Positions 17,274 to 25,906 of a stretch of 64,000 nt of DNA are shown piece by piece. The notes under the pieces were generated by a model. It was given only the letters and a program-made list of their open reading frames with translations. It ran no database searches and was not told the DNA's origin. This DNA is from Bradyrhizobium prioriisuperbiae (lineage in GTDB: Bacteria > Pseudomonadota > Alphaproteobacteria > Rhizobiales > Xanthobacteraceae). The DNA is taken from contig NZ_CP135921.1 of NCBI RefSeq assembly GCF_032397745.1, positions 2,914,001 through 2,978,000 of the forward strand, read 5' to 3'. The stretch's first letter is position 1; every line of letters begins with the position of its first letter. The translations under genes were made by a program, and so were the position numbers.

Positions 17274-19364
17274 GTGACATTCCAGCCCACCTATCCGTCG
17301 CTCTCCCGAGCCTTGGCGGAGCGCCACTATCATGAAGCCACGCCGGTGCAGACCGCGGTGCTTGCCGACGAAGCCGCCGGTCAGGACCTGCTGGTATCGG
17401 CGCAGACCGGCTCCGGCAAAACCGTGGCCTATGGCCTCGCGATCGCCGCCAATCTATTGGGCGATTCCGACCGGTTCGAGCCCAGCACAGCGCCGCTTGC
17501 GCTCATCGTCGCGCCGACGCGCGAACTCGCCCTGCAGGTGCATCGCGAGCTGGCGTGGCTGTATCAGCATGCCGGCGCGCGGGTCGTTTCCTGCGTCGGT
17601 GGCATGGACCCGCGCAAGGAGCAGCGCGAGCTTGCGGCGGGCGCACACATCGTGGTCGGCACGCCGGGGCGTCTGTGCGATCACTTGCGGCGCAATCGTC
17701 TCGACATCTCGGAACTGAAGGTCGTGGTGCTCGACGAAGCCGACGAGATGCTCAACATGGGCTTCCGCGAGGATATGGAATTCATCCTCAAGGAAGCTCC
17801 GGAGAGCCGCCGCACGCTGCTATTTTCAGCCACCATCCCGCGCGGCATTGCCGCCCTGGCCAAGCAATATCAGCAGCAGGCTTTCCGCATCGAGGTCGCC
17901 GGCACCGAAGGCGGCCATGCCGACATCGAATATCGCGCCATCCGGATTGCGCCACACGATGTCGAGCACGCCATCATCAATGTGCTGCGCTTTTTTGAAT
18001 CGCCCAGCGCCATCGTGTTCTGCAATACACGGCACGCCGTGCGGCATCTGCAGGGCGCGCTGCTGGAGCGCGGCTTCTCCGTGGTCGCTCTGTCGGGCGA
18101 ATTGACCCAGAACGAGCGGACCACGGCTCTTCAGGCGTTGCGCGACGGTCATGCGCGGGTCTGCGTGGCGACCGACGTTGCCGCGCGCGGCATCGACCTG
18201 CCGAATCTCGGCCTCGTCATCAATGCGGATCTGCCCAATGATCCCGAAGTGATGCAGCATCGCTCCGGCCGCACGGGACGTGCGGGCAAAAAGGGCGTGA
18301 GCGTCCTGCTGGTGCCGAACGCACGCAAGCGGCGCGCGGAACTGCTGCTCAGCCAGGCTGGCATTGACGCGGTTTGGGGCACCGCGCCTCAGGCCGAGGA
18401 CATTCGCAAGCTCGATCAGGAGCGGATGCTGAAGGATACGCTGTTCTCGGAGGAGTCGACCGAGGACGATCTGACTCTGGCGCGCGCGCTGCTTGCCGAG
18501 CGTTCGCCGGAAGATATCGCTGCGGCACTGGCGCGGCTGTATCGCTCGCGGCTGCCGTCGCCCGAGGATATCCTCGATCCCGGAGAGCGCAGCGGGCGAA
18601 CCCGCGACGATCGCGGTCCACGACCGGATCGGGTCGTGCGTGACGATGATCGTGACAGCGGCCCCAAATCGAAAAAGACCAAGGCCCGCATGCGCGAGGG
18701 CATGGCTGAGGGCAGTGTGTGGTTCCGCGCCGCCATCGGGCGCCAGAAGAACGCCGAAGCACGCTGGCTGTTGCCGATGATCTGCCGCCGCGGCGGCATC
18801 GACAAGAACGACATCGGCGCCATTCGCATTTTCGAGAACAGCACCGAGTTCGAAATTTCAAAGGCGGCCGCGGAGCTGTTCGCGACCAAGATCAAGCGCC
18901 CCGACAAGGAAGACAACATCCGCATCGAGGCGTTGCCCGATGGGCCGCAGGGCGATGGAGCGCTCGAACGGCCGGCCGGCAAGCCGCCGCATCGCGCTAA
19001 AGAGTACGAGGGCAAAGCCCGCCGTGACGACAAGCCGCGCTCTGAGGACAAGCCACGTTACGAGGATGGGCCGAAACGTCACGGCAAGCCCTTTCAGGAC
19101 AAGCCTTTCAAAGACAAGCCCTTCAAGGATAAGCCGTTCGGCGACAAGCCTTTCGGCAAGCCGCGTCGCGACGATAAGCCGAGGTTTGACGACAGGCCGG
19201 CGTTCGACAAGGACCGGCGGCACGATGCCAAGCCCGCGCATGGCGGCAAGCCTTCCCATGCTGGCAAGGCTTCTCATGCAGACAAGCCTCGGCGCGACGA
19301 TGCGGCGCCATTCGCAAAGGGCGCCTTCAAGAAGAAGCTGAAGAAGAAAAAGAACCGGGGCTGA
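17274..19364 (+). CDS. DEAD-box ATP-dependent RNA helicase with DbpA-type RNA-binding domain
   Basis: This 696-residue RNA helicase starts with GTG. Motifs appear in order: Q-region TPVQTAVL, I AQTGSGKT, Ia PTRELALQ, Ib GTPGR, II VLDEADEML, III SAT, IV IVFCNT, V ATDVAARGIDLP and VI HRSGRTGRAGKKG. After a charged linker, residues about 480-570 (SVWFRAAIGRQKNAEARWLL to IRIFENSTEFEIS) form a DbpA/CsdA C-terminal RNA-binding domain. The last 130 residues are basic and low in complexity, with four or more KPFxD units and KPxHxGK-like repeats ending KKKLKKKKNRG. A role in ribosome assembly or cold adaptation is likely. Confidence 0.92.
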   Translation: MTFQPTYPSLSRALAERHYHEATPVQTAVLADEAAGQDLLVSAQTGSGKTVAYGLAIAANLLGDSDRFEPSTAPLALIVAPTRELALQVHRELAWLYQHAGARVVSCVGGMDPRKEQRELAAGAHIVVGTPGRLCDHLRRNRLDISELKVVVLDEADEMLNMGFREDMEFILKEAPESRRTLLFSATIPRGIAALAKQYQQQAFRIEVAGTEGGHADIEYRAIRIAPHDVEHAIINVLRFFESPSAIVFCNTRHAVRHLQGALLERGFSVVALSGELTQNERTTALQALRDGHARVCVATDVAARGIDLPNLGLVINADLPNDPEVMQHRSGRTGRAGKKGVSVLLVPNARKRRAELLLSQAGIDAVWGTAPQAEDIRKLDQERMLKDTLFSEESTEDDLTLARALLAERSPEDIAAALARLYRSRLPSPEDILDPGERSGRTRDDRGPRPDRVVRDDDRDSGPKSKKTKARMREGMAEGSVWFRAAIGRQKNAEARWLLPMICRRGGIDKNDIGAIRIFENSTEFEISKAAAELFATKIKRPDKEDNIRIEALPDGPQGDGALERPAGKPPHRAKEYEGKARRDDKPRSEDKPRYEDGPKRHGKPFQDKPFKDKPFKDKPFGDKPFGKPRRDDKPRFDDRPAFDKDRRHDAKPAHGGKPSHAGKASHADKPRRDDAAPFAKGAFKKKLKKKKNRG

Positions 19365-19418
19365 GCGGCTCGCCAGATCCGAGTTGAGGGGCGGGCAGAT
19401 CGCCGTTTTGGACCGCCC

Positions 19419-19464
19419 TTGACAATCTGTCCGTCACGTCTGATATTTCTGTTATGACAGAAAT
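19419..19464 (+). promoter_or_regulatory. Promoter and operator of the GbsR-type gene, probably leaderless
   Basis: TTGACA at 19419-19424 is spaced 17 bases from GATATT at 19442-19447. Transcription would begin at or within a base of the ATG at 19454, and no Shine-Dalgarno sequence precedes it. A perfect inverted repeat, ATTTCTGT-TATG-ACAGAAAT (19445-19464), spans the -10 element and start codon. This arrangement fits autorepression of a leaderless mRNA. Confidence 0.65.
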
Positions 19465-20011
19465 TACAGGAAGTAGAGAGCTGCCCGCCGCCGTCGAACG
19501 CTTCATCCTGCATTGGGGCGACATGGGGGACGAGTGGGGCGTCAACCGCTCGGTCAGCCAGATCCACGGTCTGCTCTATCTGTCCGAAGGCCCGTTGACC
19601 GCGGAAGATATCGCCGAGCAGCTGGGGATGGCGCGGTCCAACGTCTCCAATTCGCTCAAGGAATTGCTGAGCTGGAACTTGATCCGGCGGGTTCCGATCA
19701 TGGGCGACCGGCGCGACCATTTCGAAGCCGAAACCGACATCTGGGAAGTCGCGGCGCGGATTGCCGCGGGGCGCAAGGAACGGGAGATCGATCCGGCAGT
19801 CGAGGCGCTGCGCGCCTGCGTTGCGGACGCCGCCAACGATCCGAAGATGAGCCCCGTTGCCAGCAAGCGGCTGAAGGAAATGCTGGTGTTCACCGAAACC
19901 GTCGACGGCTGGTTCACCCAGATGCTGACGGTGCCGCGGCCCAAGCTGGTGGCGCTGATGCGGCTCGGCGTGAAGATCGTCGGCTTTCTGCCGTCGGCAA
20001 AAGGCAAGTGA
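19454..20011 (+). CDS. GbsR/MarR family transcriptional regulator
   Basis: This 185-residue winged-helix regulator has an N-terminal helix (ELPAAVERFILHWGDMGDEWG), then QIHGLLYLSEGPLTAEDIAEQLGMARSNVSNSLKELLSWNLI as the HTH and wing entry, and VPIMGDRRDHFEAETDIWEV as the wing and linker. This order is typical of GbsR (DUF1670-like PadR/MarR relatives known to control choline or osmoprotectant genes). No such target lies nearby, so its regulon is unknown. The C-terminal helix region (120-185) would form the dimer. It lacks a ribosome-binding site and has a palindrome on its start codon. Confidence 0.85.
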   Translation: MTEITGSRELPAAVERFILHWGDMGDEWGVNRSVSQIHGLLYLSEGPLTAEDIAEQLGMARSNVSNSLKELLSWNLIRRVPIMGDRRDHFEAETDIWEVAARIAAGRKEREIDPAVEALRACVADAANDPKMSPVASKRLKEMLVFTETVDGWFTQMLTVPRPKLVALMRLGVKIVGFLPSAKGK

Positions 20012-20077
20012 GCAGCAAGATTGGCTAGTGTCCCGAATTCGAAGTTCGCATCCCTTGGCACCTAAGCTGGAGGCATC

Positions 20078-21148
20078 ATGGACGACGCCAGACTGGGCGA
20101 CCTCATGGCGGTGTTGCCGCCTTTGCTGCAGTCGCTTGATGTGCTGCAGTTCATCGCCCGCCATCTGAATCCGCCGGATTTCGATGCGGTGATGCAGGCT
20201 GTCGGCACGCCTGAGGAGGCCGTGCGTGCGATCCGGTCGCGCCTGGATGACTGGCCGGGCCGATGGGCAGATGTCAGCAGCCAGTTGAAGATCGTCAGCG
20301 ATGCCGTGGTGACCGCATTCGAGGCCCTTCGCGCCGCGCCGGATCAGGAGAATGGCCTGATGGCCGTGTTTCGCGCATTGCGCTACCTGCCGCGCGCCGA
20401 GGAGGCGCTCTATCAGCTCACGGATCTCGCGCCGATCAGTGGCTTCTTCCTCGATCCCGCGCTACGCGGTGACACCGAGTTGTTGACGCGGCTGGCGCAT
20501 CCGACGCCGGGGGTGGAGACCGGTGTGCTTCATGCCAGCAACGAGCCCGGTAGCCGTGGCGGCTTCTCGCTCTATGTGCCGGAGTATTACACGCCGGATC
20601 GCACCTGGCCGCTGGTGGTGGCGCTGCATGGCGGCAGCGGCAACGGCCGCGCCTTTCTGTGGAGCTGGTTGCGGGATGCGCGCAGCCGCGGCGCGATCCT
20701 GGTGGCGCCGACGGCGATCGGTCCGACCTGGGCCCTGATGGGAGACGATCCGGATACGCCAAACCTTGCCCGCATCCTCGCCTTCGTGCGCGAGCGCTGG
20801 AATATCGATCCGGCCCGGTTGCTGCTCACAGGCATGAGCGACGGCGGCACCTTCAGCTATGTGACGGGCCTGGAGCCGACCTCCCCCTTCACCCATCTCG
20901 CGCCGGTAGCTGCGTCTTTCCATCCACTGATGGCGCAGGTGGCGGATGCGGATCGCATGCGCGGCCTGCCGATCTATCTCATACATGGTGTGCTGGACTG
21001 GATGTTTCCAGTGCAGGTGGCGCAGCAAGCGCGTCAGGCACTGGCAGCGGCCGGCGCGAACGTGACCTATCGAGAGATCGACGATCTCAGCCACACTTAT
21101 CCGCGCGACCAGAATGCGGCGATCCTCGAGTGGCTGATGCGAAGCTGA
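20078..21148 (+). CDS. Phospholipase/carboxylesterase-like alpha/beta hydrolase
   Basis: This 356-residue protein has an N-terminal helical part (1-145) of no recognised family and a C-terminal alpha/beta hydrolase domain. The oxyanion motif LVVALHGGSGNGR, nucleophile elbow GMSDGG (Ser254), acid Asp307 in HGVLDWMFP and His339 in DDLSHTYPR give a complete triad. The arrangement resembles predicted esterases of the Abhydrolase_2/Esterase_phd type. No signal peptide is seen. The substrate is unknown. It follows the regulator gene by 66 bases on the same strand, but nothing proves that they work together. Confidence 0.82.
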   Translation: MDDARLGDLMAVLPPLLQSLDVLQFIARHLNPPDFDAVMQAVGTPEEAVRAIRSRLDDWPGRWADVSSQLKIVSDAVVTAFEALRAAPDQENGLMAVFRALRYLPRAEEALYQLTDLAPISGFFLDPALRGDTELLTRLAHPTPGVETGVLHASNEPGSRGGFSLYVPEYYTPDRTWPLVVALHGGSGNGRAFLWSWLRDARSRGAILVAPTAIGPTWALMGDDPDTPNLARILAFVRERWNIDPARLLLTGMSDGGTFSYVTGLEPTSPFTHLAPVAASFHPLMAQVADADRMRGLPIYLIHGVLDWMFPVQVAQQARQALAAAGANVTYREIDDLSHTYPRDQNAAILEWLMRS

Positions 21149-21234
21149 GTGGCGGGCACACGGCAGGCCTGCGTCAGCAGCAGGCTTGCACGGGTGGGGC
21201 GAGATGACCATGTGACGTGGCTGAGGATTTCGCC

Positions 21235-22278
21235 ATGTTGGATTTTACCCAGAACATACCGGACCAGGATCTGCCGGGCTCGAACGCCCCGGATCTCTCC
21301 GCCCAAACACCACCGCCGGCTGTCGACGATCACGCGCTGCTCGACGCCTATTCCAATGCCGTGATCGATGTCACCGAGCGAGTCGGCCCCGCCGTGGTGC
21401 GGGTTGAAACACGAGCTTCGGCAGACACGCGGGGGCGCGGCGGCATCGGCTCGGGCATCGTGATTTCGCCCGATGGTCTGGTGCTGACCAACAGCCACGT
21501 GGTCGGCTCCGCCAAGCAGATCCGCTTGAGCGACAGCGAAGTTATGTCCACCGAAGCGCGGGTGCTTGGTGTCGATCCCGACACCGATCTCGCGCTGCTG
21601 CGGGCCGATGGCGCGCGCGACCTGCATTTTGCGTCGCTCGGCAATTCCAAAAACCTGCGCCGCGGCCAGCTGGTGGTCGCGATCGGCAATCCGCTGGGAT
21701 TCGAATCGACCGTCACCGCCGGTGTGGTGTCGGCGCTGGGCCGCTCGATCCGTTCGGTGAGCGGGCGGACCATCGAGGACGTTATCCAGACCGATGCCGC
21801 GCTCAATCCCGGTAATTCGGGCGGACCGCTGGTGTCGTCAGCGGCCGAAGTCATCGGCATCAACACCGCGATCATCAGCGGTGCCCAGGGCATCTGCTTT
21901 GCGGTGGCCAGCAACACGGCGCAGTTCGTACTGTCCGAGATCATCCGTCATGGCCATGTGCGACGGGCTTATATCGGCGTCTCCGGACAGACAGTGCCGG
22001 TGCCGCGGCGGCACGCTGTGCTGGCTGGCATCACCAACAAGATGGGCGCGCTGCTGATGAACCTGGAGTCGGGCGAGGCGGCATCGCGCGCCGGGCTGTT
22101 GTCCGGTGACGTGGTGGTGCGACTGGATGGAATCGACGTCAATGGTGTGGACGACTTGATCCGGATTCTCGACCGCGACCGTATCGGCCGCAAGATCGAG
22201 ATCGAGGTGCTGCGGCTGGGCCGTTCTAGGGTGTTCGAGATCCAACCGGCGCAGCGGAAAACCGCTGCGGTTAAATAA
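21235..22278 (+). CDS. S1C family serine protease (HtrA/DegP-like) with PDZ domain
   Basis: This 347-residue protease has an intact triad: His88 in LVLTNSHVV, Asp118 in DPDTDLALL and Ser195 in NPGNSGGPLV. The PDZ domain follows from about 240 to 335 (GALLMNLESGEAASRAGLLSGDVVVRLDG). The ATG at 21235 is preceded by GAGG at nine bases; a GTG at 21217 would add six residues. No signal peptide or membrane anchor is visible, unlike periplasmic DegP, so a cytoplasmic location or unrecognised export is possible. It may pair functionally with the triad-less homologue at 14229, but this is speculation. Confidence 0.9.
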   Translation: MLDFTQNIPDQDLPGSNAPDLSAQTPPPAVDDHALLDAYSNAVIDVTERVGPAVVRVETRASADTRGRGGIGSGIVISPDGLVLTNSHVVGSAKQIRLSDSEVMSTEARVLGVDPDTDLALLRADGARDLHFASLGNSKNLRRGQLVVAIGNPLGFESTVTAGVVSALGRSIRSVSGRTIEDVIQTDAALNPGNSGGPLVSSAAEVIGINTAIISGAQGICFAVASNTAQFVLSEIIRHGHVRRAYIGVSGQTVPVPRRHAVLAGITNKMGALLMNLESGEAASRAGLLSGDVVVRLDGIDVNGVDDLIRILDRDRIGRKIEIEVLRLGRSRVFEIQPAQRKTAAVK

Positions 22279-22323
22279 GAAGGCTCGGTGAGGCCGTCGG
22301 CGAAAGCGGCTCACCATACTCAG

Positions 22324-22480
22324 TGTCGTCCCCCGGCTTTGACCGGGGGACCCAGTAGGCGGTGACGCTCATGGTTAAGCCTGAGAGTTAGATGCGGCGG
22401 CCATCGGCTTTGCTGGCGCCGTCCTTTCAGTCACATCAGATCCCGGATACTGGATCGCCCGGTTAAACCCGAGCGATGAG
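22324..22480. repeat. Dispersed palindromic repeat, second family
   Basis: The intergenic stretch begins GTCGTCCCCCGGCTTTGACC with the hairpin CCCCCGG/CCGGGGG, and ends TACTGGATCGCCCGG followed by a run complementary to the start (CCCAGTA near the left, TACTGG near the right). The outer arms are imperfect inverted copies around a 70-base centre. The form is that of repeats that are common between genes in Bradyrhizobium relatives. No gene is present between 22279 and 22518. Confidence 0.6.
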
Positions 22481-22518
22481 ACTGAAAATGTTGAGACGCG
22501 TTGGTGCACTAACGCTGC

Positions 22519-23496
22519 CTACCAGCGCAGCGCTGCCGTATGCACCGGCGCGTCCCAGAGTTTTGCCAGGTCGTCGTCCAGCATCGAGACCGTGATCGAG
22601 CAGCCCGCCATCTCCAGCGACGTGACATAGGATCCGACCAGGGAGCGGGCGACGCGGATGCTGCGCTTCTCCAGTTCCTTCCGGGCGGCCTTGAACATCA
22701 GATACAGTTCGACCGAGGGCGTGCCGCCAAAGCCGTTTACCAGCAGGATGGCATCGCCGGTCCTGTCCAGATCGTCGACGATCGCGGTGACCATCTCGGC
22801 GGCGATGCGGTCGGCCGGCTCTAACTTGACCCGCCGCCGTCCGGGTTCGCCATGGATGCCGACGCCCATTTCCATCTCGTCTTCGGCAAGGGCGAAGGTC
22901 GGCTTGCCGGCGGCGGGAACGGTGCAACTCGTGAGTGCAACGCCCATGGAGCGGGTTGCCGCATTGACCCGGTCACCGAGCTCTTTCAACTGTGCCAGCG
23001 CCATGCCTTGCTCGGCCGCGGCGCCTACCATCTTCTCTACGATCAGCGTACCGGCGACACCGCGGCGTCCGATGGAAAACGACGACTTCTCGACCGCGAC
23101 ATCGTCGTCGACAATGACGGTCATGGTCTTGGTCTCGGCCATCTCCGCAGCCATGGCGAAGTTCATGACATCGCCCTCGTAGTTCTTGACGATGAACAGC
23201 ACGCCTGCTCCGGTGTCGACCGCAGCCGCGGCCTCCAGCATCTGGTCGGGCGTGGGTGAGGTAAAGATCTGGCCGGGGCAGGCGGCATCCAGCATGCCGC
23301 GCCCGACAAAACCGGCATGCAGCGGCTCGTGCCCGGCGCCGCCGCCGGAAATCAGCGCCGGCTTGCCGGCAGTAAGCTGCCTGCGCCGGACGAATTTTCG
23401 TTCCTCGCCCAGTTGAATGATGTCGGCATGGGCGGCTGCGAAGCCATCGAGGCTTTCGGCAAGCACGGACTCGGGGGCGTTGATCAATTTCTTCAT
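22519..23496 (-). CDS. dhaK: Dihydroxyacetone kinase subunit DhaK
   Basis: This 325-residue substrate-binding subunit binds dihydroxyacetone as a hemiaminal on a histidine. The hallmarks are present: SGGGAGHEPLHAGFVG (residues 50-65), NYEGDVMNF near 105, and the covalent His215 in GVGIHGEPG. It receives phosphate from DhaL-bound ADP/ATP and acts in triose catabolism. It is the last gene of the long minus-strand operon, 57 bases after the HTH gene, and its C-terminal LWDAPVHTAALRW is the usual DhaK ending. No terminator hairpin with a T-run was seen downstream. Confidence 0.95.
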   Translation of the reverse strand: MKKLINAPESVLAESLDGFAAAHADIIQLGEERKFVRRRQLTAGKPALISGGGAGHEPLHAGFVGRGMLDAACPGQIFTSPTPDQMLEAAAAVDTGAGVLFIVKNYEGDVMNFAMAAEMAETKTMTVIVDDDVAVEKSSFSIGRRGVAGTLIVEKMVGAAAEQGMALAQLKELGDRVNAATRSMGVALTSCTVPAAGKPTFALAEDEMEMGVGIHGEPGRRRVKLEPADRIAAEMVTAIVDDLDRTGDAILLVNGFGGTPSVELYLMFKAARKELEKRSIRVARSLVGSYVTSLEMAGCSITVSMLDDDLAKLWDAPVHTAALRW

Positions 23497-23553
23497 GGGT
23501 GTCCTCCCGGCATTTTTTGAAAACGCGAATTCTTGAGCGCTGCAATGTAATCG

Positions 23554-23970
23554 CTACTCGCCCATCAGCTTCGTCAGTCTCTGGATAAACTCTCCCACCA
23601 GCTGATCGAGTTCCCGGTTCTTGTCCGCGTCACCGAGGTCAGGCAGATGGATCGTATGCTGCCGCAGCCGCTTGATCTCCCGCAGCGACGGCGCGCGGCG
23701 CGGATGGGCTCGCGCATAGCCGTCGAGAAACACACGCCGCTCGTCCGGCGAGAAGTGACAGATCTCGAAAATCGTCTCGATATGCTGGGCGGGAATCGGC
23801 GTCGCGTAGGCCGGATTGGTGATCTGGCTGATGAAGGAGCGGTTCTTGCCGAGCGCCTGCGCCAGCCGGCCGCGGGTGCCGGACGGACGATTGTCGAGCA
23901 CGCGTTGCAGGACCTTCTTGTAGTCCGCAACGGCATCGCCGACATCGTTCTCGACGATCGCTTCTTTCAT
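23554..23970 (-). CDS. Small HTH protein inside the dihydroxyacetone operon
   Basis: This 138-residue protein has a segment TRGRLAQALGKNRSFISQITNP (about residues 32-53) that reads as an XRE-like helix-turn-helix, flanked by mainly helical charged sequence. The C-terminus (DADKNRELDQLVGEFIQRLTKLMGE) is amphipathic and could dimerise. No PTS regulation domain, ligand pocket or AAA domain like DhaR is visible. Its start overlaps the enzyme I gene's stop by four bases, and dhaK follows. Autoregulation of the operon, perhaps sensing a Dha subunit, is inferred from position only. I do not recognise a named family. Confidence 0.72.
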   Translation of the reverse strand: MKEAIVENDVGDAVADYKKVLQRVLDNRPSGTRGRLAQALGKNRSFISQITNPAYATPIPAQHIETIFEICHFSPDERRVFLDGYARAHPRRAPSLREIKRLRQHTIHLPDLGDADKNRELDQLVGEFIQRLTKLMGE

Positions 23971-25577
23971 GCGGAAGGGCCTCCATCGATATCGCGCAAC
24001 GCCAGCTTGACGCGGCCGACCAGCGGCGGGGCGACCGAGACCGATCGCAACCCCGCCGCGATCAGCACCGGCAAATGGCGGGGGTCACCACCCATGTCGC
24101 CGCACAGACTGACGTCGATGTTGAGGGCACGGCCAGTTTTGGCCACGTGGGCGATCATGGCACGCACGGCTGGATGACCGGCATCATTCAGGTCCGCCAC
24201 GGCCGCGTTGTCGCGTGCGCTGGCGGTGACATACTGCGTCAGGTCATTGGAGCCGATGGAAAAGAAGGCGGCCTCCTTGAAGAGTTCGGGCACGATGGCA
24301 ACGGCCGGCACCTCGACCATGATGCCGAGCTTTGGCCGTTTGGCGCTGACATTCTCAGCCTGCAGCTGCGCCACCGCTGCATCGAGCAGGGCCGCGGCAG
24401 CAGTGATTTCCTCCGGGACCGTGATCATGGGCAGCATGATCCTGAGATCGCCGTGCACGGCCGCGCGTGCCAGGGCGCGGAGCTGAACCCCGAAAATGTC
24501 TGGCTTCGCCAGCGAGAGGCGGATGCCGCGCATGCCAAGGAACGGATTGGTTTCGCCATCCTGCGTTAGCCCCGGCACCGGCTTGTCGCCACCGGCATCG
24601 ATGGTGCGAATGGTGACAGGGCGCCCTGCGGCCCATTGCATGATATGCGCATAGGCGCGGTACTGTGTTTCTTCATCCGGCAGGCCGCCCGGGCGGTCGA
24701 ACAGGAATTCGGTGCGGACCAATCCGATGCCGTCGCAGATCGCCGGGTCGATGGTATTGAGCTCTTCGGGCTCAGCGACATTGATCAAAACTGCGACCGG
24801 CTGACGGTCGCGTGTCATCGCAGCCTGCTTCAGCACCACCGCCTCCTGCGCAACACGGGTGGCGGCTTCGCCGAGCGCGGCGGTGTAGGAGGCGACGTCA
24901 TCGGCGGCCGGGTCGAGCAGCAGACGGCCGCGTTCGCCATCGACAATGGCTTCGGCGAATGTCGCCGCGGGAATCCGTCCGAGACCGACCGTCATCGGTA
25001 CTCCGCGGGAGCGCGCCAGCATGGCGACATGGCTGGACGGGCTGCCGTCGGACAATGCGATGGCGCCGCCCTTCGACCAGTCGATCGCGAGAAACCGGCT
25101 CGGCGTCAGGTCGCGGCCAATCAGGATTGCCCCCGGTTGGATGTCCTGCTGCGCGCCGGCGCCGAGCAGGTGCGAGAGCACGCGGTCGCGCAGATCCTCG
25201 AGATCGCTCGCTCGCGCGCTGAAATAGGAATCGTCGCCGGCACGATAGATCGCGATTTGCTCCGCCACAGTTGCTGACCAGGCCGAGGCCGCGTCAGCGC
25301 CGCTATCGATGGATACGAGCGCGGGCTCGCGCAGTGCTTCGTCCTCCAGCATGGCGACCTGGAATTCAAGGATGTCAGCGCCATCCGATGATGCGTCGGC
25401 GATCAATGTGGCGAGATCGGCGGTTGCCGTTTCGATCGCCGACTCGAGGGCGATCCGCTCATCGCCGGGCGTACCCGACTGTCGCTGCAGATCGGCGATG
25501 TCGACAATGCGATGCACCGGCCCGCGCGCGAGCCCCGGCGCGGCAGCGCGTCCCCGCAATTCAACCGTTGCCGGCAT
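23967..25577 (-). CDS. ptsI: Phosphoenolpyruvate-protein phosphotransferase (PTS enzyme I) dedicated to Dha
   Basis: This 536-residue enzyme I transfers phosphate from PEP to HPr. The phospho-accepting His183 lies in DGSPSSHVAMLARSRGVPM. The PEP-binding domain shows GLVRTEFLF, IRTIDAGGDKPVPG, NPFLGMRGIR, FFSIGSNDLTQY and the catalytic cysteine loop SLCGDMGGD. There is no GAF domain, so it is a plain EI, not PtsP/EINtr. ATG 25577 overlaps the upstream HPr gene by 17 bases; an upstream extension of the frame is arginine-rich and rejected. Its place between HPr and the Dha subunits argues that it feeds DhaM. Confidence 0.93.
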   Translation of the reverse strand: MPATVELRGRAAAPGLARGPVHRIVDIADLQRQSGTPGDERIALESAIETATADLATLIADASSDGADILEFQVAMLEDEALREPALVSIDSGADAASAWSATVAEQIAIYRAGDDSYFSARASDLEDLRDRVLSHLLGAGAQQDIQPGAILIGRDLTPSRFLAIDWSKGGAIALSDGSPSSHVAMLARSRGVPMTVGLGRIPAATFAEAIVDGERGRLLLDPAADDVASYTAALGEAATRVAQEAVVLKQAAMTRDRQPVAVLINVAEPEELNTIDPAICDGIGLVRTEFLFDRPGGLPDEETQYRAYAHIMQWAAGRPVTIRTIDAGGDKPVPGLTQDGETNPFLGMRGIRLSLAKPDIFGVQLRALARAAVHGDLRIMLPMITVPEEITAAAALLDAAVAQLQAENVSAKRPKLGIMVEVPAVAIVPELFKEAAFFSIGSNDLTQYVTASARDNAAVADLNDAGHPAVRAMIAHVAKTGRALNIDVSLCGDMGGDPRHLPVLIAAGLRSVSVAPPLVGRVKLALRDIDGGPSA

Positions 25578-25887
25578 GGGCCTCCGCCTCGTCGAAGTCG
25601 CGTTCGACCAGCGCCACCAGCGCGGCAACCGCCTGGTCCGCATCGGGGCCGCTGGCGCGGAAAAACAATGTGCTGCCTTGCGGCGCCTTCGCGGCCATCA
25701 CCTTGACGATGCTCTTGGCGTCGATCCAAATCTGGCCGCCAGTCTCACCGCTCTCGCCGCCATTAAGGCCGAGTTCGATGGTCGATTGAAATGTCTTGGC
25801 GAGCTTGGTGAGCTTCACCGAGGGGCGCGCGTGCAACCCGACCTCGTGGGTCAGCAGGACGCTGCCGGATGCTTCACCATTCACCAT
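25561..25887 (-). CDS. ptsH: HPr-like phosphocarrier protein
   Basis: This 108-residue HPr relays phosphate from enzyme I to DhaM. The active-site His19 lies in THEVGLHARPSVKL. The segment GGQIWIDAKSIVKVMAAKAPQGS corresponds to the Ser46 region; here Ser in DAKSIVKVM occupies the position that HPr kinase modifies in other bacteria. The start is either ATG 25887 or ATG 25899 (four residues more); the former has GGGA upstream. It overlaps the enzyme I gene and follows dhaM by about 19 bases. Confidence 0.9.
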   Translation of the reverse strand: MVNGEASGSVLLTHEVGLHARPSVKLTKLAKTFQSTIELGLNGGESGETGGQIWIDAKSIVKVMAAKAPQGSTLFFRASGPDADQAVAALVALVERDFDEAEAHAGNG

Positions 25888-25906
25888 GATCGTTCCCATT
25901 TCTGTT

